NCBI GenBank assembly: GCA_002314755.1
Contig: DCHC01000038.1
Location: 1-61,704 of the forward strand
Source: Faecalibacterium sp. UBA1762
Lineage (GTDB): Bacteria; Bacillota; Clostridia; Oscillospirales; Ruminococcaceae
DNA length: 61,704 nt
Direction of reading: 5' to 3'
A model generated the notes under the pieces. It was not told where the DNA came from and ran no database searches. It saw only the letters and a program-made list of their open reading frames with translations. This document shows, one piece after another, positions 50,907-59,499 of this stretch. A program made the translations under genes and the position numbers. How positions within the stretch are numbered: the stretch's first letter is position 1; each line of letters starts with the position of its first letter.

Positions 50907-51464
50907 TCAATTTCGGTTACCTGCAATCAAACCGGCAGATACCATATCCTCCAGCATTTTCTGCATCTGAGGCAGCGACAAAATCGGATCTTCCTGCATG
51001 CCGCTGTTCATCCATTCATGCAGCATTCCGTTTAACACATGAAAAAGCATACGGGCAAGCAACGACAGATTTTCATCACTGACCGATACTGCCTCCGGAT
51101 AGTTGCGCAGTGCCTGGGTAATGTATTCCGTAGCTGTGACAAAAAAAATCCTCTCCAACTCGTCCCGGTGGGAGGAGTGATAAATATGCAATAGGAAGCT
51201 TCGGTTTTGCTGCGCAAACTTGATATACTCCGGCAAAAGCTTTGCCCAGCTTCCTGCCTCCTTTTCCCGCTCCATCACCAAACGGAACTGGGAGTGAAAC
51301 ACCTCGCCCATCAGATCGAACACATCCTGAAAATGATAATAAAAGGTGTTTCTGGTAATGTCACAGTCCTCTACAATATCCTTAACGGTTATTTTATCCA
51401 GTGGTTTTTTACCGACCAACCGAATAAATGATTCCATAATGGCATTCTTCGTCTGTTGGGACAA
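50907..51464 (-). CDS. TetR-family transcriptional regulator
   Basis: 185 residues. N-terminal helix-turn-helix (about 1-50, ITVKDIVEDCDITRNTFYYHFQD) and an all-helical ligand domain of the DhaS/TetR_C type. The start is TTG at 51464: it has GGGGGAG 9 nt upstream and is needed to complete helix 1; the next ATG lies at codon 10. It follows the pot operon in the same direction after a terminator. A regulatory link to polyamine uptake is possible but only positional. Confidence 0.88.
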   Translation of the reverse strand: MSQQTKNAIMESFIRLVGKKPLDKITVKDIVEDCDITRNTFYYHFQDVFDLMGEVFHSQFRLVMEREKEAGSWAKLLPEYIKFAQQNRSFLLHIYHSSHRDELERIFFVTATEYITQALRNYPEAVSVSDENLSLLARMLFHVLNGMLHEWMNSGMQEDPILSLPQMQKMLEDMVSAGLIAGNRN

Positions 51465-51553
51465 GCTGCTTTTCTCCCCCTTCCTACATTGTTTTCCGTT
51501 CTTAGCGTATCACAACCGGCCTGCTTAGGCAAGTTTTTTTTACTTCTCAAGGA

Positions 51554-51596
51554 CAAAATAATTCTGCAGGTAGGACAAATCTCCGTACCTGCAGAA
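51554..51596 (-). terminator. Terminator of the pot operon
   Basis: Stem TTCTGCAGGTA (51562-51572) pairs with TACCTGCAGAA (51586-51596). TTATTTTG follows on minus. Confidence 0.8.
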
Positions 51597-51621
51597 ACAG
51601 TGTTTGATATTACTATACCGC

Positions 51622-52833
51622 TTAATAATCCTCCCTGGACCGTTTTACGGCACGGCGGCGGAGAATAATGACCGCCAGCACCACCACAAAAGCAAGCACC
51701 AGCGGAATGGTGTAGCCGCTGGACCCGCTCTCGTCATAAGAACGGACGTCGCTCCACTGCTTATCCATTGCGGCAGCCAGCTCTGCGTCCAGTGTTTGGA
51801 ACATCTCGGTCTGCTGCAGCTGTTCCTCATCCGGATACATAATGGGATTGTTCCGCATTTCCTCCGGCAGCAGCTTGACCGCGTCCACCTGCGGGCAGGA
51901 ATACCCAATGAAGGCCAGGTTGGCGGCAGAGACCTCATCCTCGCACATAAAGTTAATAAACATCTCAGCAGCCTCTTTATTTTTGCAGCCTGCCGGAATA
52001 CACATGGCGTCCACAAAATAGTTTGTGCCCTCCTTGGGAAAACAGAACGCCAGGTCCGGATTGTCCTCCATCATGGTAATGGCGTCACCGGCGTAATACG
52101 GTGCCAGGGCGGCCTCTCCACCCTCCATCTTGTCAAAAATCTCATCCATGACATAGGCCTGTACCAGGTGCTTTTGCTCTTTCAGCTTTTCTGTCGCCTG
52201 ATCAATTTCAGCAACATTGGCGGGGTTCAGACTGTTACCCAACAGCTTGGAAGCAATGGCATAGGCGTCGCGGCTATTGTTGAACATCAAAATCTGACCG
52301 GCATACTGTTCGTCCCATAGATCAGACCAACCGGTAACGGGTCCGTTGACCAGGGTCGTGTTGTAAATAATACCCACGGTGCCCCAGGTGTAGGCAACAC
52401 AATATTCGTTGTTGGGGTCGCAGGTCAGATTTTTGTATTTGTCCCCGATTTTGGAAAAGTTGGGGATATTATCCAGATTCAGCTTCTCCAGCATTCCCTC
52501 CCGGGCCATTTTGTCGATCATGTATTCGCTGGGGATAATGACATCGTACTGACTGCCGCCGCTTTTCAGCTTGGAATAAAGGCTTTCGTTGGTATCAAAG
52601 GTGGTGTAGTTCACATCAATACCGGTCAGCTCTTCAAATTCAGCGACCGTGTCCAGACTGTCATCGCTGCCATCAGAAATATACAGTCCCCAGTTATAAA
52701 CATTCAGGGTGATACCCTCGTCGGCAAACCGGGTATAATCATAGCCGTCCTCCACATTGACGGCAGCGGATGCGGGCAAAGCCAAAACGGTCAATGCAAC
52801 CACCGCCAGGAACAGAGAGATTATTTTTTTCAT
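51622..52833 (-). CDS. potD: Spermidine/putrescine-binding protein with a C-terminal membrane anchor
   Basis: 403 residues. Signal peptide MKKIISLFLAVVALTVLALPASAA without a lipobox Cys. The mature part is a PotD/PotF-type solute-binding fold (LNVYNWGLYISDG, YDVIIPSEYMIDKM, AYTWGTVGIIYN, LAPYYAGDAITMM). The C-terminus is odd: a Gly/Ser linker then a membrane helix (about 372-392) ending RRRAVKRSREDY, so it is tethered to the membrane rather than lipidated. ATG at 52833 with AAAGGG upstream; ATG at 52887 overlaps the potC stop but lacks a site. Last gene of potABCD. Confidence 0.9.
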   Translation of the reverse strand: MKKIISLFLAVVALTVLALPASAAVNVEDGYDYTRFADEGITLNVYNWGLYISDGSDDSLDTVAEFEELTGIDVNYTTFDTNESLYSKLKSGGSQYDVIIPSEYMIDKMAREGMLEKLNLDNIPNFSKIGDKYKNLTCDPNNEYCVAYTWGTVGIIYNTTLVNGPVTGWSDLWDEQYAGQILMFNNSRDAYAIASKLLGNSLNPANVAEIDQATEKLKEQKHLVQAYVMDEIFDKMEGGEAALAPYYAGDAITMMEDNPDLAFCFPKEGTNYFVDAMCIPAGCKNKEAAEMFINFMCEDEVSAANLAFIGYSCPQVDAVKLLPEEMRNNPIMYPDEEQLQQTEMFQTLDAELAAAMDKQWSDVRSYDESGSSGYTIPLVLAFVVVLAVIILRRRAVKRSREDY

Positions 52834-52883
52834 TGCTTTCCCTTTCTGAAACGCTATGCAGCCTTTTGCTTTTTCCGGCTGCA

Positions 52884-53705
52884 TCATACAGGTTGTACTG
52901 TCTTCGGTTCTTTCTTTTCCTGCTGCTTTGCGGCGAAATCGGAAATAAGCACCACCGACAAAATAATGATAAACAAAACGGTAGACAGTGCATTGATTTC
53001 CGGGCTGACCTTTTTGCGGGTCATGCTGTAGATGGCAATGGGCAGTGTCTGTACCGTACCGGCGCTGAAATAACTGATGACAAAATCGTCCATAGAATAG
53101 GTAAAACTCATCAGTAAGCCGGAGATGATACCGGGCATAATTTCCGGTAACACCACCTTGAAAAATGCCTGTCTGGGATTGCAGCCCAGGTCCAGCGCTG
53201 CCTCGTACAGACGAATATCCATCTGACGCAGCTTGGGCAGCACCGAAAAGATAACGATGGGCAGGTTAAAGGTAATATGAGCGATAATCAGGGTGGGCAG
53301 GCCGAAAAGATTGATTCCGAACAGATTTTTAATGCCCACAAACAGTAGCATCAAACTGATGCCGGTGATGATCTCCGGGTCCACATTGGGGATATGGGAT
53401 ACCGTGGTCACCATACCCCGGGGACCCTTGCGCATACTGTTGATACCGATGGCTGCTGCGGTGCCCAATACCGTAACCAGTACAGAGGAGACCACGGCGA
53501 TCAGTACAGACGTGCCCAATGCGCTCAGGATCATCTCATCGTGAAAAAGGTTGCGATACCAACTAAGGGTAAAGCCGGTAAAAACCGAACGGCTTTTACT
53601 TTCGTTGAAGCTGAAAACGATCAAAACGGCGATGGGGATGTACAGAAAACCGAACAACAAAACCAGATAAGCAGTTCTTAATGCCTTACTCCAACGTGCG
53701 TGCAT
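52884..53705 (-). CDS. potC: Spermidine/putrescine ABC permease PotC
   Basis: 273 residues, six predicted membrane segments. EAA loop EAALDLGCNPRQAFFKVVLPEIMPG contacts the ATPase. Second permease of the polyamine importer. GGAGG lies 9 nt before the ATG, which follows the potB stop by 1 nt. Confidence 0.93.
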   Translation of the reverse strand: MHARWSKALRTAYLVLLFGFLYIPIAVLIVFSFNESKSRSVFTGFTLSWYRNLFHDEMILSALGTSVLIAVVSSVLVTVLGTAAAIGINSMRKGPRGMVTTVSHIPNVDPEIITGISLMLLFVGIKNLFGINLFGLPTLIIAHITFNLPIVIFSVLPKLRQMDIRLYEAALDLGCNPRQAFFKVVLPEIMPGIISGLLMSFTYSMDDFVISYFSAGTVQTLPIAIYSMTRKKVSPEINALSTVLFIIILSVVLISDFAAKQQEKKEPKTVQPV

Positions 53706-53706
53706 C

Positions 53707-54516
53707 TCACATCACCTCCTCCACATCCTCGTTGCCCAAAATGTGGGTAATGCTCATGCAGACCAACACAACCACCATCAGTACAAGACTCATTGCCGAG
53801 CCCAGGTTATAGTTCAAGCTATTGCCCAGGAACTGCATTTCAATCAAATCGCCCATCATCAGGTTGTTGCCGCCACCCAGCATACGGCTGATAATAAAGG
53901 TGGATACACTGGGCACAAACACCATAGTGATACCGGCAACAATACCGGGCACGCTGAGCGGGATCAGCACCAGACCGGTAACCTTAACCATATTGCAGCC
54001 CAAGTCCTGTGCCGCCTCCACCACGCTTTGGTCGATCTTGACCATAATGGTATACAGAGGCAGGATCATAAACGGCAGGTAGTTGTAAACCATACCCAGA
54101 ATGACCGCACCGGGGGTATTGATCATCTCCAACGGTCCCAAGCCGAACAGTGCCAGAAAACGGTTGATCAAACCGTTGTTCTCCAACAGCGACATCCAGG
54201 CGTAGGTACGCAACAGAAAGTTCATCCACATGGGCAGCATCACCAGCATCTGCACGGTACGCTGGCTGTGCTTCGCCATACGGCTGAGCATATAACTGAA
54301 AGGGTAGGCAATGATCAGACAGATGACCGTTGCCGCTACCGCAAACAGCAGGCTGCGAAAAAATACCGGCAAGTATGCGGAAAACTCAATAATATTATCC
54401 AGCGTGAAAGCACCGTCTGCCGTCGTAAAGGCAAAATAGATCACCACGCCAAGCGGCACCAGAATAAACAGTACCATCCACACAAGGTAAGGTGACGCAA
54501 TGTATTTGGATTTCAT
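53707..54516 (-). CDS. potB: Spermidine/putrescine ABC permease PotB
   Basis: 269 residues, six membrane segments. EAA loop VEAAQDLGCNMVKVTGLVLIPLSVPG. ATG at 54516 is preferred because GGAGG lies 10 nt upstream; an in-frame ATG at 54525 is only 1 nt from that site. Forms the channel with PotC. Starts 5 nt after potA. Confidence 0.92.
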   Translation of the reverse strand: MKSKYIASPYLVWMVLFILVPLGVVIYFAFTTADGAFTLDNIIEFSAYLPVFFRSLLFAVAATVICLIIAYPFSYMLSRMAKHSQRTVQMLVMLPMWMNFLLRTYAWMSLLENNGLINRFLALFGLGPLEMINTPGAVILGMVYNYLPFMILPLYTIMVKIDQSVVEAAQDLGCNMVKVTGLVLIPLSVPGIVAGITMVFVPSVSTFIISRMLGGGNNLMMGDLIEMQFLGNSLNYNLGSAMSLVLMVVVLVCMSITHILGNEDVEEVM

Positions 54517-54521
54517 CGGCG

Positions 54522-55568
54522 TCATTCCTCCATGCGGTGCATGATGTGAATTTCGTCCGGACCGATATTCATACCGATCATCTCACCGGGAGCACTTGCC
54601 TTGGTGGAATGGATGATCCACTCATAGCCGGCCTGCTCTACCCGCATTTCAAAATGCACCCCTTTAAAGACCACACTTTTGACAATGCCGGTCAGCATCC
54701 CCTGAATGGCAGGGACCACCTCGATATCCTCCGGGCGGACCACAACATTGACCAGCTCCTGCCGGTCAAATCCCCGATCAACACAGGTAAACTCTCTGCC
54801 GGCAAACTCCACCACAAAATCCTTCAGCATAACGCCGTCCAAAATATTGCTTGCGCCGATAAAATCGGCAACAAAGCTGTTGGTCGGCTCGTTATAGATA
54901 TCCTCCGGGGTGCCGATCTGCTGAATTTCACCCTTGTTCATAACCACAACGGTATCACTCATGGTCAGGGCTTCCTCCTGATCGTGCGTAACATAGATAA
55001 AGGTGATACCGGTGTTCTGCTGAATACGCTTCAGCTCTAACTGCATCCCCTTGCGCAGCTTCAGATCCAGCGCGCCCAGGGGCTCATCCAGCAGCAATAC
55101 CTTGGGCTGGTTGACCAAAGCGCGGGCAATGGCAACCCGCTGCTGCTGACCGCCGGACATACTGGTGGGGTTCCGGCGTTCAAAACCCTTTAAGCCGACC
55201 AGCTCGATCATGCTCAGCACCCGGCTGCGGATCTCCGTCTCGGGCAGCTTTTGCAGCCGCAGGCCAAACGCCACATTTTCAAATACATTCAGGTGCGGAA
55301 ACAGTGCGTACTTTTGAAAGACCGTGTTGACCGCCCGTTTGTATGGTGGCAGATGGGTGATATCCTGCCCACCAAAAAGAACACTGCCGGATTTCGGCTC
55401 GATAAATCCGCCAATGACACGGAGCGTAGTGGTTTTCCCGCAGCCGGAAGGCCCCAGAAAAGTGACAAACTCCTTATCATGGATATCGAGAGAAAGGTCG
55501 GGTAAAATGACCTCTCCGTTGAAATCAACAACAATGTTCTGCAATGAAATGATAGAATTTTTGCTCAC
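54522..55568 (-). CDS. potA: Spermidine/putrescine ABC ATPase PotA
   Basis: 348 residues. Walker A GPSGCGKTTTL, signature MSGGQQQRVAIARAL, Walker B VLLLDEPLGALD, switch YVTHDQEEA, and a C-terminal TOBE regulatory domain (about 270-348). Energises uptake of spermidine/putrescine or a related amine. I prefer the GTG at 55568 (GGGGG 7 nt upstream, reading SKNSIISLQN); the in-frame ATG at 55577 abuts the ribosome binding site. First gene of the operon, divergent from the CysK-like gene. Confidence 0.93.
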   Translation of the reverse strand: MSKNSIISLQNIVVDFNGEVILPDLSLDIHDKEFVTFLGPSGCGKTTTLRVIGGFIEPKSGSVLFGGQDITHLPPYKRAVNTVFQKYALFPHLNVFENVAFGLRLQKLPETEIRSRVLSMIELVGLKGFERRNPTSMSGGQQQRVAIARALVNQPKVLLLDEPLGALDLKLRKGMQLELKRIQQNTGITFIYVTHDQEEALTMSDTVVVMNKGEIQQIGTPEDIYNEPTNSFVADFIGASNILDGVMLKDFVVEFAGREFTCVDRGFDRQELVNVVVRPEDIEVVPAIQGMLTGIVKSVVFKGVHFEMRVEQAGYEWIIHSTKASAPGEMIGMNIGPDEIHIMHRMEE

Positions 55569-55720
55569 TATATGCATCCCCCTTTGCGGTTAGTTTTCCC
55601 GGGCCTCACTCCCGGGTCAGCGCCAATTATCCTGCCCCGCAAAAGGTTTGTTACACTGCCGATTTCCGGCAGCTACAGCAGCACATACGGTCGCCAATTG
55701 TGTCATAGATGCAACACACA
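55569..55720 (-). other. Structured 5' leader of the pot operon
   Basis: About 150 nt between the predicted start of transcription and potA. On minus it holds CTGCCG-GAAAT-CGGCAG and CCCGGG-AGTGAGG-CCCGGG hairpins shortly before the ribosome binding site. No U-run follows, and no known riboswitch class was recognised. Control of translation by polyamine level is conceivable but unproven. Confidence 0.4.
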
Positions 55721-55726
55721 TTGCAT

Positions 55727-55755
55727 ATCATACACGCACTGCCAAAAAAAGTCAA
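55727..55755 (-). promoter_or_regulatory. Promoter of the pot operon
   Basis: Minus strand: -35 TTGACT (55750-55755), 17 bp, -10 TATGAT (55727-55732). Confidence 0.7.
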
Positions 55756-56021
55756 TAGATTGCGAAAAAATTGTGTTTTCCTGTTATAATTTGAATGAAA
55801 CTTGTTTTTTATAAGAAAAACTCTGTTTTCCTCTTTTTTCCTGCTTATTCCTCTGTTTTTCTTTTGATCAGTTGCCTGCTTTCTTTTCCCTGTCTGAAAG
55901 TATTTTCTCTTCTCTGCTAAAAAATCCGAATAAAAATACATTTCCCGGGCAGCAGTTTTCTTTTGGGGTACTGAATTCCTTACTCCGCCTCACAAAAAGG
56001 GCTCATCGGTCTTTCATGCTA
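55756..56021. other. Pyrimidine-rich intergenic stretch
   Basis: AT- and T/C-rich sequence between the divergent pot and CysK-like promoters. Open frames through it are short, AT-biased and lack ribosome binding sites. I see no gene or known element here. Confidence 0.5.
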
Positions 56022-56050
56022 TTGACCGTTTTGACACAAGTGACTATAAT
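56022..56050 (+). promoter_or_regulatory. Promoter of the CysK-like gene
   Basis: -35 TTGACC (56022-56027), 17 bp, -10 TATAAT (56045-56050). Confidence 0.75.
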
Positions 56051-56111
56051 AATGTTGAATATGACATACCCGAGGCAGCTGTCCCGCTGCAGAATGGAGG
56101 TACTTATCCCT

Positions 56112-57014
56112 ATGTCCCCGATTGCCTCAGAATTTCTGGATGCCACCCCTGTAGTACGTCTGGTACAGTTAAATGAGTACAGCCGCAGACTTCAGCTGGC
56201 CACACCGGTCATTGCCGGTATTATGTTTGACGGTGCGACCGGCAGCTGTGTTGATCATGTGACAGAAGGTATGCTGCTTTTGGCCGTTCAGGGCGGTGCA
56301 CTTTTCCCCGATATGCCGGTTTACAGCGTAGGCAGCGGCAGCTTTGGCCTGGCCCTGGCGCTTGCCTGCCGCAGGCTGGGGCACCCGCTGACCCTGGTTA
56401 TGTCCGCTGCTGTGGAGCAGGACCGCAGGGTCATGCTGCGCGGTATGGGGGCTGACGTAGTCACCACCAACCCCCTGTACGGCAGGGACGGTCAGCTGAA
56501 GGAAGCTCTTCGGCTTACACAGGAAACCGGGGGATATTTTGTTGATCCCTTTGACAACGAGTACAATGTGGCTTTTCACAAAAAAGTGACCGGGCCCATG
56601 CTGCTGAAAGGGTTGGGAGGTAAAGTGGATATCGTCGTGATCGGCGTGGGCACCTCTGGTACCCTGACCGGTGTAGGGGAATACCTGAAGGCCTGGGCAG
56701 GCAACCCGAAAATTGTTGCCGTTGAGCCCCATGAATGCAGCGTACTCTCCGGCGGTTTTGCCGGTAAGCACTACATCCCTGGTCTGGGTGCGGGGTTTAT
56801 TCCAGGTAACTATAACCCTTATATCGTCGATGAGATTATCCGGGTACCTTCTCTGGAAGCACAGCGCACGGCCAGCAACCTGCTGCTGAACGAGGGCATT
56901 GCCGCAGGTGTTGCCAGCGGCGCTGTCGCCTGTGCCGCCACCCAGCTTGCCGCCCTGCCGGAAAACGCCGGCAAGCGCATTGTTGCCCTGTTACCCACCC
57001 GGCAGGAGATATGA
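56112..57014 (+). CDS. Cysteine synthase-like fold-type II protein lacking the PLP lysine
   Basis: 300 residues, collinear with CysK/CysM. ATPVVRL at the N-terminus, a TSGNTG-like loop (GSGSFGLALA), LGHPLTLVMSAAVEQDRR, the phosphate-binding GVGTSGTLTG and the C-terminal EGIAAGVASGA all align. The PLP-lysine motif (NPGGSVKDR in CysK) reads GATGSCVDH, so the Schiff-base Lys is Val47. It therefore probably cannot make cysteine and may bind a ligand or protein instead. ATG at 56112 with GGAGG 11 nt upstream; an ATG at 56094 overlaps that site. Probably co-transcribed with the GH95 gene. Confidence 0.8.
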   Translation: MSPIASEFLDATPVVRLVQLNEYSRRLQLATPVIAGIMFDGATGSCVDHVTEGMLLLAVQGGALFPDMPVYSVGSGSFGLALALACRRLGHPLTLVMSAAVEQDRRVMLRGMGADVVTTNPLYGRDGQLKEALRLTQETGGYFVDPFDNEYNVAFHKKVTGPMLLKGLGGKVDIVVIGVGTSGTLTGVGEYLKAWAGNPKIVAVEPHECSVLSGGFAGKHYIPGLGAGFIPGNYNPYIVDEIIRVPSLEAQRTASNLLLNEGIAAGVASGAVACAATQLAALPENAGKRIVALLPTRQEI

Positions 57015-57134
57015 TCTGCTCCCGCAAAATATGTAAAACGGTAATCCTCTCCGCAGTGCCCGAAATCCAGAAAAAGTCAATCGGTGTACTGCGGTCGTGA
57101 TGAACAGGAAACAAAAGGAAAAGAGGGACTAAGT

Positions 57135-59414
57135 ATGGAGGATATTCTTTGGTACAGCCAGCCCGCCACGGTATTCGGTGAAGCACTGCCGGTAGGCAAC
57201 GGCAAATTAGGCGCTATGGTGTACGGCGGCACCGGAAAAGAAAAGCTATCTTTGAATTTGGATACCCTGTGGAGCGGCAAGCCGGTCAGATACTCTAAGC
57301 CGGACGCTCCGGCAACCTTTGCTAAAGCCCGGCAGCTGGTTTGGCAGGGCAAGCCCGGCGAAGCAGAAGAGCTACTGGAAAACCATTTTCACAGCCCCTG
57401 GACCGCAAGCTATCTGCCCCTGGGCAACTTGTACCTGACCATGACCGACCCGAAAGTGACTGGCTACCGCCGGGAGCTGAACCTTGCCGAAGCGGTTGCC
57501 ACCACTTTGTTTGGGGATGTGACCCGCAGGGTGTTTGCAAGTTTTCCGGATAACTGCATTGTCCTACAGGTGACCGCTGCAGCCCCCCGCTGTTTTACCC
57601 TACAGATGGATAGCCCTTTGGAATACGAAATCGAAGCCGGTGCCGACCGTCTGATTTTGACCGGGCACTGCCCAGTGGTGGGCAGACGCACCAATGCCCA
57701 GTGTGATTCCTATATTTATGAAGATGACGGCATCCGTTTTACCGCAGTAGCAGCGGTACATACCAATGGCTCTGTGTCAGCTGCTGAAAAAACACTGACC
57801 GTCACTGCTGCCACCCGGCTGACCGTGATATTCTCTGCAGCCAGCAGCTACATTGATTATAAAACGGCGCCTGTTGCGCCCCATCGCGACCCCTGCCTTA
57901 ACACCGTGGATGCCGCTCTGCAAAAAGGGGCTACCGCGTTGCTTACCCGTCATCTGGAGGATTACCGCGCTCTGTACGGCAGAGTGAGCGTAAAGCTACC
58001 TGTTGCGGAAAGCAGCCTGCCCACCGATGAGCGGATCGCTTCGCCGATAAAGGATGCCGGTCTGACCCTGCTGCTATTCAACTACGGCAGATTTCTGACC
58101 ATTGAAAGCTCCCGTCCGGGCAGCCAGGCAAGCAATCTGCAGGGCATTTGGAACGAGGATCTTTTCCCTGCATGGAACAGCAACTACACCGTCAATATCA
58201 ACACCGAGATGAACTACTGGCCCACCCTGGCCTGTACCCTGCCGGAGTGTACCAAGCCTTTGGAGGATCTGATACTGCGTCTGGTAAACACAGGCAGGGA
58301 TACCGCAGCGCACTATTACGGTGCCGACGGCTTCACCTGTCACCACAACACCGACCCGTGGGGACTTTCCACCCCCTTGGGCAATGTGGGTTACCGCTTT
58401 TCCTGCGGTTTTGCCGACTGGCCTTTTGGCAGTGCCTGGCTATGCGCCCACCTGTTCTGGTATTACGAGTACACACTGGATACCGACTGGCTGCGCACCG
58501 TCTGCTACCCTACCCTGAAGGAGGCAGCTAAATTTTATCTGTCCGCCATGGTAGAAAAAGACGGCGAATGGATTTTCAGCCCGGCGACCTCCCCCGAAAA
58601 CAGCTATCAAGATGCCGAGGGAAACCCGCACCAGCTGGATATCTCCACCACCATGAGCCAAACTCTGGTAAAGGAGCTGTACACCAATTGCATCTGCTGC
58701 TGCGAGCTATTACACACCGACAAGGAGTTTGCCGACATCCTACGCGGCCGGTTGGAAAAAATACATCCCTTCCATATCGGCAACGACGGACGTTTGATGG
58801 AGTGGAATACGGAGCATCCGGACGTGGAGGTTACCCACCGGCACCTTTCTCATCTGTACGGGTTATATCCCGGCGAACTGATCACCCGGGATATGCCCGA
58901 TTTGCGACAGGCGGTTCGCCGCTCGCTGGAGGTGCGGGGAGACGCCGGTACCGGCTGGAGCCTTGCCTGGAAGGCAAACCTGTGGGCAAGGCTGGGCGAC
59001 GGCAACCGTGTCCAAAAGCTGGTGCATGACCAACTTAACCCGGTTACCTGTACCGAAATGACCATTGCCGTACACGGAGGAAGCTATCCCAATCTACTGT
59101 GCGCCCACCCGCCGTTCCAAATCGATGGCAACTTCGGTATCACCGCTGCCGTAGCGCAGATGCTGCTGCAAAGTGTGGAAGATCGGATTCTTCTGCTGCC
59201 CGCCCTGCCGGAGGAATACACTGCCGGCGGTAGTGTAGCCGGTCTTGCGGCAAAGGGAAATGTGACTGTCTCCTTCGCCTGGAAAGACGGCATCATAACG
59301 GATGTCAGGGTAAAAAGTCCCGTATTACAGACAGTCAAGGTGGAATATAACGGCCAGCTTCATCTGCTGAAAACCGAGTTGACTGATATCGCAGAAATTT
59401 TTACTGCAAAATAA
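57135..59414 (+). CDS. Alpha-L-fucosidase, GH95
   Basis: 759 residues. GH95 N-domain starting WYSQPATVFGEALPVGNGKLGAMVYGG-like, with NLDTLWSG. The (alpha/alpha)6 catalytic domain has VNINTEMNYW (N354, N356 match the catalytic Asn pair of the family), SPENSY (Glu488, likely acid) and IDGNFG (Asp664). Family enzymes release alpha-1,2-L-fucose by inversion; some cleave L-galactose. No signal peptide. ATG at 57135 with AGAGGG upstream; an ATG at 57084 lacks a site. 120 bp after the CysK-like gene. Confidence 0.92.
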   Translation: MEDILWYSQPATVFGEALPVGNGKLGAMVYGGTGKEKLSLNLDTLWSGKPVRYSKPDAPATFAKARQLVWQGKPGEAEELLENHFHSPWTASYLPLGNLYLTMTDPKVTGYRRELNLAEAVATTLFGDVTRRVFASFPDNCIVLQVTAAAPRCFTLQMDSPLEYEIEAGADRLILTGHCPVVGRRTNAQCDSYIYEDDGIRFTAVAAVHTNGSVSAAEKTLTVTAATRLTVIFSAASSYIDYKTAPVAPHRDPCLNTVDAALQKGATALLTRHLEDYRALYGRVSVKLPVAESSLPTDERIASPIKDAGLTLLLFNYGRFLTIESSRPGSQASNLQGIWNEDLFPAWNSNYTVNINTEMNYWPTLACTLPECTKPLEDLILRLVNTGRDTAAHYYGADGFTCHHNTDPWGLSTPLGNVGYRFSCGFADWPFGSAWLCAHLFWYYEYTLDTDWLRTVCYPTLKEAAKFYLSAMVEKDGEWIFSPATSPENSYQDAEGNPHQLDISTTMSQTLVKELYTNCICCCELLHTDKEFADILRGRLEKIHPFHIGNDGRLMEWNTEHPDVEVTHRHLSHLYGLYPGELITRDMPDLRQAVRRSLEVRGDAGTGWSLAWKANLWARLGDGNRVQKLVHDQLNPVTCTEMTIAVHGGSYPNLLCAHPPFQIDGNFGITAAVAQMLLQSVEDRILLLPALPEEYTAGGSVAGLAAKGNVTVSFAWKDGIITDVRVKSPVLQTVKVEYNGQLHLLKTELTDIAEIFTAK

Positions 59415-59435
59415 CCGGATCGCCTTTGCTTGCGG

Positions 59436-59478
59436 TCAAAAAAACGCCGAGGCAGCTTTCAATTCTGCTTCGGCGTTT
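59436..59478. terminator. Terminator between GH95 and Nudix genes
   Basis: Stem AAACGCCGAGGCAG (42-55 of 594xx) pairs with CTGCTTCGGCGTTT (59465-59478) with one mismatch. TTTTTTT follows on minus, so it is strongest for the Nudix transcript. Confidence 0.8.
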
Positions 59479-59499
59479 ACTTATGTCTGTGCTTATCTG

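Noticed and set aside
53743..54495. 250-codon His/Gln-rich frame antisense to potB
   Set aside because: Composition mirrors hydrophobic codons of PotB read backwards; not a real gene.
55651..55941. 96-codon Lys/Cys-rich minus-strand frame
   Set aside because: It spans the pot promoter and an AT-rich stretch, lacks a ribosome binding site, and is better explained as non-coding.
56031..56036. Second TTGACA near the CysK-like promoter
   Set aside because: It is only 8 bp from TATAAT and has no suitable -10 at 17 bp; the TTGACC at 56022 has correct spacing.
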